This document shows, piece by piece, positions 22,062-33,368 of a DNA stretch of 64,000 nucleotides. The notes under the pieces were generated by a model. That model worked only from the letters and a program-made list of their open reading frames with translations, did no database searches and was not told where the DNA came from. Position 1 is the stretch's first letter. The number at the start of each line of letters is the position of its first letter. Source of the DNA: Rhynchopus euleeides (taxonomy: Eukaryota > Euglenozoa > Diplonemea > Diplonemida > Diplonemidae). The translations under genes and the position numbers were made by a program. The stretch covers positions 930,001-994,000 of the forward strand of contig OY723307.1 of NCBI GenBank assembly GCA_963210315.1. Direction: 5' to 3'.

Positions 22062-23502
22062 GCTGCTGCGCGAGCCAGGGGTGCAGGTCTTCCAGCTGTA
22101 CTTTGTGGCGTCGGTGCAGCCCGGAGGCCTGATCCGGCACCTGTGTGGAACGCCCATGGTGTGTTGCTCGCGCTGCACCCTGGAGTGGGACGTGTGGGTG
22201 GTGGTGTTGGTGGGATGTGGGATGTGGTTCACAGTAGGTTCACACACGGGGGAGTGAAGGGTGAATAAGTCCTGACAAAAAGACAGCACGTTCCCCTCGG
22301 CCCGTCTCGCACTGTGGAGGTAAGCTCGCAGGTGGGGTGGGGAGGGAGGTGGGGTGAGGCAGGGGTGGTGGTGGTATCGCGAACCGAAAACCTCCCGAAG
22401 CCCTTCCGCCCCGCCCCGCCCCCCCTTCCCCCACACGCCTTGCTGCGTGGGGTGATTGTTCTGCAAAAAAAACATGATTTTTTTGCACCGGCACAGTTCC
22501 CTGCGTTGTGTGAAGCGAAAAGTCTCCAACTTGTCAAAAAATAACTCAAATACAAACAAAGGGGGGGGGGCGACTCTCGCGCTTCGTTCTGTAAATATTT
22601 GCACCACCCCCCCACCCACACCTCGCACCCCACAACCCGTATCACTTCCTGTTCTCTGCTGCGGTTGGCACGCCCACCAGCATCACGCGCCCTACTCCGC
22701 AGCAACTGCACCTAGGAACCATCGCACCCCAGACACTAACTTTCGTTCTTCCCAGAACCAGCCGTTGGTTGGCCACCTCTTGCAGAAACTTTCTGCTCTG
22801 TGTCAAACAAACAGAGCCAGGAGCGGCCAGTGAGACAGATGTTGCCAAAAGCCTCGAGCGAATCAGCCAACATACTTCACCGGTTTGTGTTGGCATCGAC
22901 GGCCACAGACGACGTGCGGGACGACCAGGGCAGTGGCGTCCACAATGTTCAAAAGATCCGAGGGGACAGGGTGGGGCAATGGCCAGGAACTCGGCAACAA
23001 CAAATTTGACATGGGCGGCATTTTGTATATTTTGTACAAAAAGGGCAGATGGTGGGTGTGTGTGTTTGGCGCGTGTAGTTGTGCGAAAGAAAAGTATCAG
23101 ATTCAGATTGGCCCGAAGAAAGGTATGTGGCCGGGGAGGCGGGGACATTCGCTAGAAGTGCAGATCTCTCTCTCTCTGTCTCGGCCTCTCGTATGCTTCA
23201 CGTGTGAACATCCCCGTAACGAGAACATCCGCACCGGTCTCTCTCTCTCTCTCCATTGCCGGGTCACACATGCACAATACCCTCATTCACACCAATGTCC
23301 AGGGAGACACAGATACAGGCACAGAGGCCATACAAACTGGGATTTGTTGGTTCGCTGACGTCCCCTGGCTGTGCACAGAACCCTTTGAGGTGAGCTGATA
23401 CACACAAGCCTGGTTCGCCAAAAAAGCGAAAAAAAATGGCGTATTGTTCGCGCCAGGGCTGTTCCTAACTGGGGGGCTTGTTCCCCACTTTCAGGATTCT
23501 GA

Positions 23503-23612
23503 ACTTTTTTTCTAAGAATTTTTGTAAGGGGAAAAAAGTTTTTTTCTAAGAATTTTGTTAGGGGAACTTTTTTTCTAAGGTTGTTTCGCAGAGGAAAAAA
23601 CTTTTTCTAAGT
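23503..23612. repeat. Tandem repeat of TTTTTTTCTAAG-type units
   Basis: Three to four imperfect units of about 36 bp with TTTTTTTCTAAG, then AATTTTGT and AGGGGAA. A related inverted piece is seen at about 24583-24610. Non-coding. Confidence 0.7.
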
Positions 23613-23697
23613 TTTCCCCAGTCGACAGGGCGCGCACAAGGATGGAGGGAAGTCTGTCCCACGTACCGTTCGCCTTGCTGGCCAACTGGAGAGCCAG

Positions 23698-23941
23698 ACG
23701 TTCACTACCGTGGCCTCCGGCGGTTGGGGGGCTCCGCCCCCCAGACCCCCCTGTGGCGTACGTCTCGTACTTAAGTCCTTCGAATCCCATCAAGTCGGGG
23801 TCCAACCACTCCAATCGCCTCTGAGGACGCAGCCAACTCGCACAGAATCTGTACGCCCACACGAACAGATGTTCGCGACCGTGGCCTCCGGCGGCTGGGG
23901 GGCACCGCCCCCCAGACCCCCCAGGTAGCGTGTGCCCGTCC
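23698..23941 (+). repeat. Paired GC-hairpin repeat, copy 3
   Basis: Cores at about 23698-23755 and 23868-23927, with the hairpin loop slightly altered in the second (GGGGGGCACCGCCCCCC). The spacer again carries the CAACTCGCACAGAATCTG type of sequence. Confidence 0.8.
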
Positions 23942-25304
23942 ATCTATCTCACTTCTCCGGGTACAGTGCAGCGTAGGAGGTCAGCGCCGCATCCATGAAG
24001 CGCTTCTTCGAAGCCTGACTGACATCGGACAGGAGGTCGGGCTTCCCTACCTGGGAGGTACACTTGCCGCGTTCGCGACATGCGTGACACGCGACACGCT
24101 ACCTGAAACGTGAGTGTGCCTTGCTAACACGGGCATTTCAACGGTCTGCCGACGACCGTTCCCCAAACCAGTAGACCAGCAGTTTTGGAAAATCGGAGAG
24201 ATCACCCTACTGCGCTGAATATGGTGCGCACCACTGCAAAAATCCCCGGGAGCTTTTGGGCTTTCAGACCTGAAGGGGCCAGCAGGTGGGTGGCGTCGGG
24301 AGTGGCAGCTTTGTAACTGTCCTCCAGCTGCTGGCATGTCCAGCTCTGCGAGAGTGCCAAGGTGTATTGAGTCCCTGCGGAGCACAACCCCCGATGAGAA
24401 CGAGTGCCAGATGATCCTCATTCATTTTCAGCTGTAACGCGCATGAGGGGCACTCTCTGCCGCAAGCATCTCTGGGCATCACTCGAGAGCTGTCACATGA
24501 TGACGCGGAGAGAAATCAGAGAATAAGTCCCGCCTGACGGGCACGCGCCTGGAAACTGTGGGGGGGCGAGCAAAAAATCCCTTGTAAAAATTCTTAGAAA
24601 AAACCTGGTTCCCCGACCCAAAAAACCTGGAAAAAGGGCTCGTTCCCCGCCCAGGCCTGGTTCGCGCGCCTTCCTCTTTTCCGGTTACACATGAACTCGG
24701 GCGAGGACCCCTGGAGCCCGACTCTGCATTTTGCAGGAACGCCGAGCAGAAGAGAAGTGCCGGCAGGGGGGGAGGGTGTGCCACACCATGGGTGCGATTT
24801 GTGCATTCCGCAGACCCTCTTCGTGACACATAACAGGAGGACAGGCCGAAAGGATCGATGCACAGAGGCCGGTGGCTAGAACGTCCTCTCAGCAGTGATT
24901 ATGTGATGTCGAATCAGAAGCCGGTCTGCGGAACCCCGGGTGGACACACCGCCCCTGCCTGTCCCCGGCACTGCGGCAGGGTATCCGGCTCCTGCATCCC
25001 TCCCCTCCATTGTTCCCACACGATTTTGCACACAAAAAACACACACAGCCACACACGCATTAACCGTCTCTGTTGAGCGGGATGTTGCACCGGGCAAATG
25101 TCACCCCCACTGCCACAGACACACACACACACACACATGTCTGCCCCCGATTCCCTTTGCTGCTACCGAGGGGTCCTTCAAAAAAGGCTTTTTGATGCAA
25201 ACTATACCCGCTGGCATCTACTCTCATTGGCACATCCACACCAATGCCTCCTACACATCATGTGAGTGTACACAAGGGGGAGGGTGGTGCTGTCACTCTG
25301 ATTA

Positions 25305-26087
25305 CAGTATACCAACAAATACCGGTGGGGTAGGAACATCGGTGGGGTAAAAACACCGGAGGGGTACAAACACCGGTGGATTTTGCAGTTTTGGGGAGCT
25401 AAGGTGGGTTCGTACCCCACCGATGTTTTTACCCCACCGGTGTTCTTACACCTGAAATCATGAGACAATGCAATTTTTGACCCCGCTCACCTCCACCCTG
25501 CACGTCACTACGGGGGATTCCAGAGAAGACGTACAGCTTCATTTGGTGTTCCTTGAGGGTGCAACCAGCCAATCCCACTTCACCACCTCGGAACGAACAA
25601 CCACCTTGGTCGGCACGCGCCTCCGCCGCCACTGGCCGGTTCGCAGACGCACCCACGTTGCACTACTGCAGACTCACCTTCTGGTTGTAGAGTGCCTAGC
25701 GGTCGCCTGGACAACAACGGGGTTCACAAACCCACCTCAACTTCCGAAGGTCGTCGAGAATCGCTGCCGATGCTGGGGTGCTGAGAGTAGCAGGCCTGCC
25801 ACCCTCGTTCACAAGGGTCGTATATTTGCCCTCGCTCTTCTCATGCCGCATCGCACGCCCGATGTACCGGGCTCGCCTTGCTAGGATGCCGTGCGTCCAA
25901 CCGCCGTTTCGACTTCGACGCATTATCACATGCATCAAAGAGCGAGGCGATGCCGCGGTACAGAACCCCTGAAAATTGCATTGTCCCAGTGTATCATCGG
26001 GGTATAAACATCGGTGGGGTACGAACTCCGGTGGGGTAAAAACATCGGTGGATTTCACGATTTTGGAGGGCTAAGGTGGGTTATTAC
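25305..26087. mobile_element. Tc1/mariner-like element, right end lost in assembly gap
   Basis: The left end reads TA-CAGTATACCAACAAATAC followed by several GGTGGGGTAAAAACATCGG-type subrepeats, closely matching the end of the element at 61716-62572. An inner inverted repeat (GACAATGCAATTTT at about 25465-25479 and its complement at about 25971-25985) and inverted ACCCCACCGATGTTTTTACC blocks on both sides frame a core of about 490 bp. The right arm runs into the N gap with the same GGTGGGTTATTAC end structure. No intact transposase is visible in the core. Confidence 0.65.
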
Positions 26088-26287
26088 NNNNNNNNNNNNN
26101 NNNNNNNNNNNNNNNNNNNNNNNNNNNNNNNNNNNNNNNNNNNNNNNNNNNNNNNNNNNNNNNNNNNNNNNNNNNNNNNNNNNNNNNNNNNNNNNNNNNN
26201 NNNNNNNNNNNNNNNNNNNNNNNNNNNNNNNNNNNNNNNNNNNNNNNNNNNNNNNNNNNNNNNNNNNNNNNNNNNNNNNNNNNNNNN
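26088..26287. other. Assembly gap (200 N)
   Basis: A run of exactly 200 N, probably a scaffold join of nominal size. It separates the truncated Tc1-like element from a frame-broken coding remnant, so order and distance here are uncertain. Confidence 0.98.
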
Positions 26288-27190
26288 GGCGACGGCGAGG
26301 GCCGTCTCCGCAGGCTGAGGGGGCGAGTGCGAGGGGGACCTCCGCCCCGGCGACACTGCGCGGGATCGACTTCACCCTCGCGGTTGGGGTCGATCTCTGC
26401 GGGGGACCTGCGCGACGCGACAGGCCAGCTGGTCCAGGTGGGCTGCTGATACCGCGGGACTGTCGCCTTGGTGGTTGTGGTAGCATGCACGCAGTACTCC
26501 TCGATCACAGCGGGGCCGTGGGGGGAGGAATGGCCGTGGTTGTGCGGCCTCCCCGCAGGGAGCACAGCCCACCGGCACTCACCTGGGTTGTGGCGTTGGC
26601 CCGCATGGCGGGCTGCCCGGAGTGATGCGACACTTGCGTCACCCGCTCGGCAAGCGAGATAATCTCATCCCGCTCCCGCCGGACGGGACATCACAGGCGT
26701 GCCCCTCCGACTCCCGTTTCTTCGCCGTCATCCCGCCGCGCCTGGTCCGTCGTCTGAAACAGCAGACGGCGCCGCCTCTGTGCCTCACGGTATTCCCTCT
26801 CGCGTGCCGGGCTGTGGTGCCGTGGGGATGGCACGGCATTCGCCGTGCTGCGCGATGAAGTGTACAGCGTCAGCACCGATGTGGGGGGCCTGCGCTGTGT
26901 CGAAGGGTGTCTGAGGCAGCCCCCCTCGGGCTGCGCGGGCTGACGGTGCGTGGGTTGTAGTGTATGTACCCCGAGCTGCTCTCAGACACCGCCGCATCCC
27001 CGCCCCTTGCATAGGGCATGTCATCCTCGCTCTCGATGTCGTCGCTGGGCGGCGCGGCCTGCAGCAGGCTCTTCAGGGATGCGCGGTTCTCCCGCCTCTT
27101 GCGCACCCGCGACCTGCAGGCGTGTCACATTGTCCTTCAGCTCCTCCACACGCCGCCGGCGCTCCCACGCCATGGCGTGGCAGCGACCCT
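26288..27190 (-). pseudogene. Frame-broken coding remnant (coiled-coil/Ser-Arg-rich protein)
   Basis: On the minus strand, coding-like pieces follow each other but in different frames: AWERRRRVEELKDNVTRLQ (about 27175-27118), then RKRRENRASLKSLLQ through YNPRTVSPRSPRGAASDT (about 27106-26908), then SSRSTANAVPSPRHHSPA and REYREAQRRRRLLFQTTDQ (about 26850-26740), then RRERDEIISLAERVTQ (about 26680-26630). At least three frame changes are needed. The composition (basic coiled coil, SPR motifs) resembles structural or centrosomal-type proteins, but I cannot name a family. It could be a pseudogene, or a real gene with sequencing indels next to the gap; introns do not obviously explain the shifts. 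Confidence 0.45.
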
Positions 27191-28911
27191 AGAGGGGGAG
27201 GGGGTGTGGCACGTTGGACTGGCTGCAGGCTTGGATCCTTACGAAACAGTTTGCGTCATAACAACAACACTACACACGCGCGCGCTCTCTCAGGTCATAA
27301 CAAGCATGTCATAAGCCAGTCCAACACTGTGGCTAGCCCTGGTCATTGACCTGCTCCGACGATGAAGGCACGACAGCAGGCTGATGTACCTGGCACCTTG
27401 GTGGAATATCCCAGCGTGCCCAACTGTTGTGGAGTGTCAGGTGTGGACGAGTTGTTTACCACGCACCGTGAGGCATCGTATAGGTATAGGGGCGATGTCC
27501 AGATAGTAGCTGACTGTGTCATCATACACTTCGCTGTTGCTGGGATGCACCTCTGATCTCCCTGACAGGATTGAGAACACAACAGCCACGGTACAGGCTG
27601 CACATGCCCTTCTACTGTAGGTCATTAACCCCCGGTGTTAGAGACCACATTCCCTTCTGGGTCACACTGTGGCGCACTAAAGGGGTTGGGCGGGGAGGGT
27701 GGACAGGTTGAGTTCTGAACAAGAAACTTTGTGTTGATGCAGGATCTTGCGGTGTGTTGGTTTGCACCTCACAGCGCGACGTTCCAGAACTGTGCCGTGT
27801 GGAGAGTGTATGGAGGTCGTGATTGCGACAAATATCTCCGAACCTAGGGGGGGGGGGGGGGGGCGGGAGGGGGATCGGCCGGCTCTCTCATCCCCCCAGT
27901 GGAAGGTATTCGCACTTTGAGCGTGGGCCTCAAGCCCGGGCCATGCAAACCCTACAAACCCCGCTGGGGGACTGGGGGGCTGCGAACCACTTTGTAAAAA
28001 CCACCCCCCCCCCCTACCTCCCGATCCCCCCTCAATTTCTTCGGCGCGGCACACACGCATTTTGGTTGCCAGAAGGCGTCACGAGTGAGGGTGCCCGCGC
28101 CCCCTCTCCCACCCCCCCCCCCCCCCGCTTCACCCCTTGAATACAATAAAATACCCACCCTTCACGGTGCACGCGTAACCAGTGGTCGCGCTAACTTCAC
28201 TCCTCACTAGATCACCATCCCAACCGTAACAGAGGTGGTCCGTAAAAATGTTCCAAGTTCCGGAAAAATCACATGTGTTCCAACTTTTTTTACGTTCCAA
28301 CTACAGTACGGCCCACCTTTAATACGGCCCATAGTTTCTCTGGTTACGGTAGGTTAACCCACTTAGGTCTACTTTTTAGTGGGGTTACTAGTACACCGTG
28401 TCCCCACACCCCCCACCCCTGCCCCACTGTACACGGTGCTAACAATAGCCTTCAGCCCAGGGGAGGGAGGGGATGGGAGGGGAGGGGGGGGGGATCCGTT
28501 TATGCTTATGATTAGTGGCACTCCTTTCCTCCCCCTTCCCCTCTCACCCACCCTCTCCCCAACACCACACACGAAGCGGTAGCCGGGGGGGGGGGGGGGG
28601 GGGGGGGGCCGAGGCCGGATCAGACTGGTCCCCGGGTTGACCGGGGCACAGGGACATGACTACCGCGTTGTGCGCACCAAAAAATACCCCAGCCCCCCCT
28701 CCTTTCTACAAGTCGCTACACGGCACGGTACCCGGGGCCCCCGGCTAGCTGGATCTGACTCGCCGGATCGGAGCAGTGATCCAGTTAGCTGGGGCGCAGA
28801 ATACCGTGCCCTATTTTTTTTGTTACAAACGGGGAACAGGGAAGACGAGACAGAGAGAACTCGACGCCTGCCACCACCACCCCCCTCCTCCCACATCACC
28901 CCCAACCCGCC
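27191..28911. other. Intergenic, low-complexity
   Basis: No supported gene. It contains long G or C runs (27847, 28002, 28113 and 28587-28608), a GCGC-rich patch at 27278-27292, and a GC hairpin pair around 28725-28800 (GGTACCCGGGGCCCCCGGCT with a partly complementary AGCTGGATC word nearby). It lies 3' of the kinesin gene. Confidence 0.5.
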
Positions 28912-31900
28912 TCAATAAGCCGCAGTTGCTGCGGACCGGCTGGTGTATGTGTGGGACCTCTGCACTGCAGACTGGAGATACCTGGGACCCGGCTTCGATG
29001 AGGAGCGCCCCGGGGGGTGTGGGTCGCGCGCCGCCGCGGCACCCCTAGAGGCCGAGGGGAAGGGGCTGGCGGTGCGCGGTGACACGATCTGGTGGATGCG
29101 CGGCGAGAAGAGCGAGGTGGACCGCGAGCGCGGCGACACCCCGCCGTAGGCACGCGGGGAGGGGGCGCGGGGTGACAGCCCGCCGCCGCCGCCGCCGCCA
29201 CCACCACCCCCACTCTCCATCGAATAATCCTGCACGTTCACCCCGCCAGGCCGGGGCGACAGCCCGCCGCCACCCCTTGGGGACATGCCACCACGTGGTG
29301 ACATGCCACCCCTTGCAGGGCTGGCGTCGCGCACCTCCATCTCCCGCATCTTCTGCGCCTCAGCGTAGATGTGGTTGATCGACATGCCGGAGGAGTTGGG
29401 GAAGAACCTAACGGAGACGAAGCGGCGGAGGTCCTCGTGGTCGTTCCCGACCTCCTCCAGCTCGTGCATCAGGGCGGTGAAGCGGATGTTCAGCGCGGTG
29501 GCTGCCTCGGAAACGGTGGAGGTCTTGTCATACAGCTCGTCCAGATCCTCCGTCAAATCCTTATTGCAGACACGCAGCTCCGCACTCAGCTTCCGATGAG
29601 TCGCGGCAGACTCCAGCTCACCGGCAATGCTCTCCCTGAAGATTCGCGACTCCTCCTCAAAGGTAGCCAGCTCCTCATTGTACACCTCCTTCTGCTGCTG
29701 CAGCTGTTCGATAAGCTTCCTCTTCGTCGCCCTCTCCTGCGCAACGGACTGCATCCGCGTCGTGGTGTGGCGAAACCTGTCCTGGTTGACATGCCGGAAC
29801 TTCGCCACCATCTCCTGCTGCAGATAGAGCTTGTTCTGCACGAAGGAGTAGGCGTCTGTCCCCTCCGCCAGGAGCTCCTCCACCCGCAGCTTGTCGATCT
29901 GGATCATCTTCAGGGTGCGCCGGGAGCGGTCCTCATCGGACTGCCTCCTGTCCAGCATCGAGTCGTGCTCGCTCTGCACCCTGTCGATCCTCCCTTGGAA
30001 GATGCTGTTCTCCCCAGAGATCTGCCTCTCCAGACCCCCTGCGTACTGCGCCTCAAGCTGCAGCGTGCTGATCTTCTCATTGAGCTCCGCAACCTCCTCA
30101 CTCATGGTTGCGGCGGAGGTGGTGGTCTTGCTCTGGTGGAACGCCTTCTGGAATGCGACTGCAAACTGCTTCCGCTTCACCGCGAGCACCTCCTTGCTGA
30201 AGGCGTCCTTCCGCAGCTCCACCTCCTCCTTCCGCCGCTGCAGGCTCTCCCTCTCGATGGTCTCGTTCTGCAGCTGCAGCTGCCTCTCGAAGTGCTGCGA
30301 CTCCACCTCCTTCGCCTTCTCCTTCGTGATCTCCATCCGGGTCGCCGTCTCCGTCACCTTCTGCAGCTCCTCCATGTGCCGCTCCTCCACGCGCTCCTCC
30401 ACCTGCAGACGGGTGATCTCCTGGTGCTTCTCCTGCACCTCCTTCTCCTTTGTGATCAGCTCGGACTTCTCCCTTTCGTGAGTCTGAGCAAGCTCGTGCG
30501 ACTCCTGCTCGATCTTGGCATACTCATCCTCGAGGGTCTCCAACTGGGCCTGCATCTCGACGTGCGCCTGCGCCTCAGGGGAAGCCTCCTCGTTTGCAAT
30601 GCGATCCCGCAGGTCCTTCATGTCGCGCATCATCGCGGAGACCACAACCGAGACCTGCTGCTCGTTCACCCTCACTGTGTTGACAATGCTCTTTGCCTTC
30701 AGCGCGTAGCGCAGCGTGTTGATGGTGTCCTCCCTGTTGCTCTCCGCAGGCGACACGGTGGCGATCATCATCGTCTTGCTGTTACCCCCGAGGGACTCCG
30801 ACAGGATCCACGTCAGCATGGAGTCGCGGTAGGGCGGCACCACCTTGGGCTGCCCCTTCTTCTTCTGCGTGTTCTCAATCAGCGCATCGATCACCCTCCG
30901 CAGCGTGGAGAGCGACAGGTTGATCCGCGTCGCCTCTGTGAAACGATCCCCGGCAACCCCGCTCATCTTGACACGCTCGCTCCCCGCCAGGTCCACCAGG
31001 TTGATATGTGCGTAGCGCTGCATCCCTGTCGCACCGTTCCTCGCCTTGAGACAGATCTGGAAGATTGCGTGCGACCGGCTCGACGTCTCATTCATCGCAG
31101 TGGCAGCTGTGGAACGGTGCTGCATGCCCTGAAGCATCAGAGCCTCCACCGCCTCCGGTGTGTCCACCCCCTGGTCAGGCCCGATACGCTTCAGCCCCTC
31201 GATGAAGGTACCCACGGTAGGGCTCTGCCGCACCTTGAGGGAGGCATACCCCTGCTCGTCTGCGACAGCGGTGCCACGCCGCTTCGGAGCACCTTCTGAC
31301 GCAGCGAGTGACTGGCGGGACTTCCTGCGTCCAGCGGTGGGGCTCTCCTCGGCATCCGTCATGCCGAGCTTTGCAGCGGTGCTGCGGCGCTTCCCGCGGG
31401 GTCCCTGGAGGAACTCGTCTCCAAACAGGTCCTTCACGTTTTCATTGTAGATCTCCATGAAGCTGATCTCCACGGTGTGCTTCCAGGACCCGGACCTCCG
31501 CACCGCGTCCTGCTTCTCCAGCTCCTCGAAGAGTTTGTAGATAAGGCGAGGGGCGACGCCCTTGTCGGCGGGGGATCCAAGCATGCTGTGGGTCTTGCCG
31601 GATCCGGTCTGGCCGTAGGCAAAGATGCAGGAGTGGTAGCCCTTCACAGCGCTCTGCACGGCAGGCACGCCTGTGTCGGCAAAGACATCTTCCTGTGAGG
31701 AGAAGGGCATCGTGACGTGGGTCTGGTTCTGCGACTCCGGGATGGACCAATACGTCTTGTGGTATTCAAATGAGTCGCGGACCACCCCGTCCATCCCCAC
31801 GACGTCCACCTTGTTGTCGTGCATGCTGACGACGGAGATGGGCACATCGGATCCCTCCTCGCGATCCTCGAGGCGCAGCTCCTTTGGGGAGAAGGGACGG

Positions 31901-31977
31901 ACACGCACCATCACCTTAACCGCATCCTTCTCGCCCTTCTTCTTCACCACCTGCTCAGGCAGCTCTTCTCGCTGCAT
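28912..31977 (-). CDS. Kinesin motor protein, kinesin-3-like head, single exon, 1021 aa
   Basis: Microtubule motor. The N-terminal motor domain (residues about 18-435) has the P-loop GQTGSGKT (122-129), switch I NETSSRSH (296-303) and switch II DLAGSER (329-335). The stretch PYRDSMLTWILSESLGGNSK, with Trp after LT, is characteristic of kinesin-3 heads. A basic insert of about 55 residues (190-243) interrupts the head after EIYNENVKDLF. Residues about 440-880 are almost continuous coiled coil (heptads rich in E, K, Q and L), so the protein should dimerise. I see no FHA domain behind the neck, unlike most kinesin-3 members. The tail (about 890-1021) is Ser/Pro/Arg/Gly-rich with SPRGGMSPRGG-type repeats and a poly-Gly run, probably disordered and a target of Pro-directed kinases. 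The start ATG follows a purine-rich leader. Confidence 0.95.
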   Translation of the reverse strand: MQREELPEQVVKKKGEKDAVKVMVRVRPFSPKELRLEDREEGSDVPISVVSMHDNKVDVVGMDGVVRDSFEYHKTYWSIPESQNQTHVTMPFSSQEDVFADTGVPAVQSAVKGYHSCIFAYGQTGSGKTHSMLGSPADKGVAPRLIYKLFEELEKQDAVRRSGSWKHTVEISFMEIYNENVKDLFGDEFLQGPRGKRRSTAAKLGMTDAEESPTAGRRKSRQSLAASEGAPKRRGTAVADEQGYASLKVRQSPTVGTFIEGLKRIGPDQGVDTPEAVEALMLQGMQHRSTAATAMNETSSRSHAIFQICLKARNGATGMQRYAHINLVDLAGSERVKMSGVAGDRFTEATRINLSLSTLRRVIDALIENTQKKKGQPKVVPPYRDSMLTWILSESLGGNSKTMMIATVSPAESNREDTINTLRYALKAKSIVNTVRVNEQQVSVVVSAMMRDMKDLRDRIANEEASPEAQAHVEMQAQLETLEDEYAKIEQESHELAQTHEREKSELITKEKEVQEKHQEITRLQVEERVEERHMEELQKVTETATRMEITKEKAKEVESQHFERQLQLQNETIERESLQRRKEEVELRKDAFSKEVLAVKRKQFAVAFQKAFHQSKTTTSAATMSEEVAELNEKISTLQLEAQYAGGLERQISGENSIFQGRIDRVQSEHDSMLDRRQSDEDRSRRTLKMIQIDKLRVEELLAEGTDAYSFVQNKLYLQQEMVAKFRHVNQDRFRHTTTRMQSVAQERATKRKLIEQLQQQKEVYNEELATFEEESRIFRESIAGELESAATHRKLSAELRVCNKDLTEDLDELYDKTSTVSEAATALNIRFTALMHELEEVGNDHEDLRRFVSVRFFPNSSGMSINHIYAEAQKMREMEVRDASPARGGMSPRGGMSPRGGGGLSPRPGGVNVQDYSMESGGGGGGGGGGGLSPRAPSPRAYGGVSPRSRSTSLFSPRIHQIVSPRTASPFPSASRGAAAARDPHPPGRSSSKPGPRYLQSAVQRSHTYTSRSAATAAY

Positions 31978-32306
31978 CTTGACGGCTCTACTGACGCTCT
32001 ACACAGAGGGGGTGGGGAGAGGGAGAGAGACGAGTGAAGAGTGAGGGGGGGGGGGGGGTGTTGGGGCTGCAATGCGTGTGCGTGAAAGGAGAAACACTAA
32101 CAAATAGCGGATGTGCACAACACACACACAACCCCACACACCCGTGGCTGCCTCCCACCCCCCCCCCCCCGACTCCGGCTCGCCCGTTTGCTACCAGCCC
32201 CGCCTGGGGAGGGCTGGGGGTGGGGGTGGGTGGGGGGGATGCGAGTGGAGCCTCCTCTGCCCCCCCCCCCCCCTCCACTGCACTTCCCTTCTGCAGCGGA
32301 TCTGGT

Positions 32307-32378
32307 GTGGTGGTGGTGGTGGTGGTGGTGGTGGTGGTGGTGGTGGTGGTGGTGGTGGTGGTGGTGGTGGTGGTGGTG
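32307..32378. repeat. (TGG)n microsatellite
   Basis: About 24 uninterrupted TGG/GGT triplets. It lies about 330 bp upstream of the kinesin start codon, where it reads CCA on the transcribed sense strand. It is G-rich on the plus strand and could form G-quadruplexes. Confidence 0.95.
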
Positions 32379-33153
32379 TGTGACGCGTGGGAGGTATCAT
32401 TGGAGCGTTGTTTGCCCGGCGCTGCTTTTTCCAACGCAGAACACCCTCCACAGCCTGCCCGGGCGTGTTAAGTGTTCGCAAAGGATCCGCACAGCGAATA
32501 GTTTTCCGGTGTTGGGCGACGCCAAACTGACGGAACAAAAGTGTCACCCCAACTCTGCGTTTGGCGCTTCCACACTCACTCACAAACCCACCTGATGAAG
32601 GGGGTGGTGTGTAGAGCACGTTTGGCAGAGCTGAATGACACTTTCCGCGCGAAAGAGCCGTGTGCGTAACAAAAGAAACACCGCCCAGCTGTGGAGGGTG
32701 TCATTCTCCGCACTGTGGTGAGAGGAGAGGGAGGAGGGGAGGGGAGGGGAGGGGAAGGGGGTCATCTCAATTGCTCGCCTTCCCACAGCAACAGTCAACA
32801 TCACCTACTACACATCCTGGGACCGAAAGGACTCAAAGGGGCACAGAACATAACATTCCATCACGAATCGACAACAAATACTGCACCCGAGGAATCGGGT
32901 GGCACACCCAACACGTGCTGCCGGAAGGCACACATGCGCTGGGACACACCATGGGAAACGCAGTCAAACTCGGCCCAAGGGACCTGTGGGATAATAAAGC
33001 CTGAATCAGCAGCGCGGAGAAGGAAGGGCTTCCGCCGTACTCCGATTCATCCTCTGTTGCTTGGCCTTGCCTGTGTCAAGAAGGAAAGGTACGGGCGTGT
33101 TGCTTTGTGCGCCAAAGCACCCACCAGAGGGAGAGGGGGGTGGGTGGGCTATA

Positions 33154-33368
33154 TCGTACTCCTTCCGCTACGATAAGAGAAAACACCCTGCCCAGCAGCT
33201 GCAAAAAAACAAGGCAGATCCGAGCAACTTTTCGTTGAGAGCACACTCCTGGCAAAAGCTGTGTAAGCCCCTGTGAAGGTGGCATGAAGGTGTCCCTTAT
33301 AAAGCTTCATTCATACGATTTCCTTCGTTACTTCGCGACTTCGCTACGCTTCGTCGCTCGTAACTGGT
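33154..33368 (+). repeat. Dispersed repeat of about 215 bp, full copy 1
   Basis: It runs from TCGTACTCCTTCCGCTA to CTTCGTCGCTCGTAACTGGT and matches 61766-61977 over its whole length with few differences. Common landmarks are ACACCCTGCCCAGCA, TTTTCGTTGAG, CTTATAAAGCTTCA and a CGTTACTTCGCGACTTCGCT stretch. Shorter diverged pieces occur at about 15737, 45437 and 62606. No protein or known RNA is recognised. Confidence 0.8.

Larger units (their letters stand above)
22062..25304. other. Intergenic, repeat-rich
   Basis: No supported gene. It contains G/C homopolymers (22561), a CT microsatellite (23164-23178 and 23242-23253), tandem T-rich repeats (23503-23612), paired hairpin copy 3 (23698-23941), a segment at 24560-24700 that shares the CTTAGAAAAA words with the T-rich array in inverted orientation, and a CA microsatellite near 25119. 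Confidence 0.5.

Noticed and set aside
20610-22268. Plus-strand 552-codon frame opposite the START gene
   Set aside because: Antisense shadow of a GC-rich gene; its peptide is His/Leu/Arg-rich without domains.
25468-25884. Plus-strand frame inside the Tc1-like element as a transposase
   Set aside because: No DDE/D motif or helix-turn-helix visible; too short.
29371-31299. Plus-strand 642-codon frame opposite the kinesin
   Set aside because: Leu/His/Arg-rich mirror of coiled-coil codons; the kinesin on the minus strand is beyond doubt.
32307-32378. Coding Gly/Val repeat from the (TGG)n run
   Set aside because: Open frames exist on both strands only because the microsatellite lacks stops; no gene signals around it.
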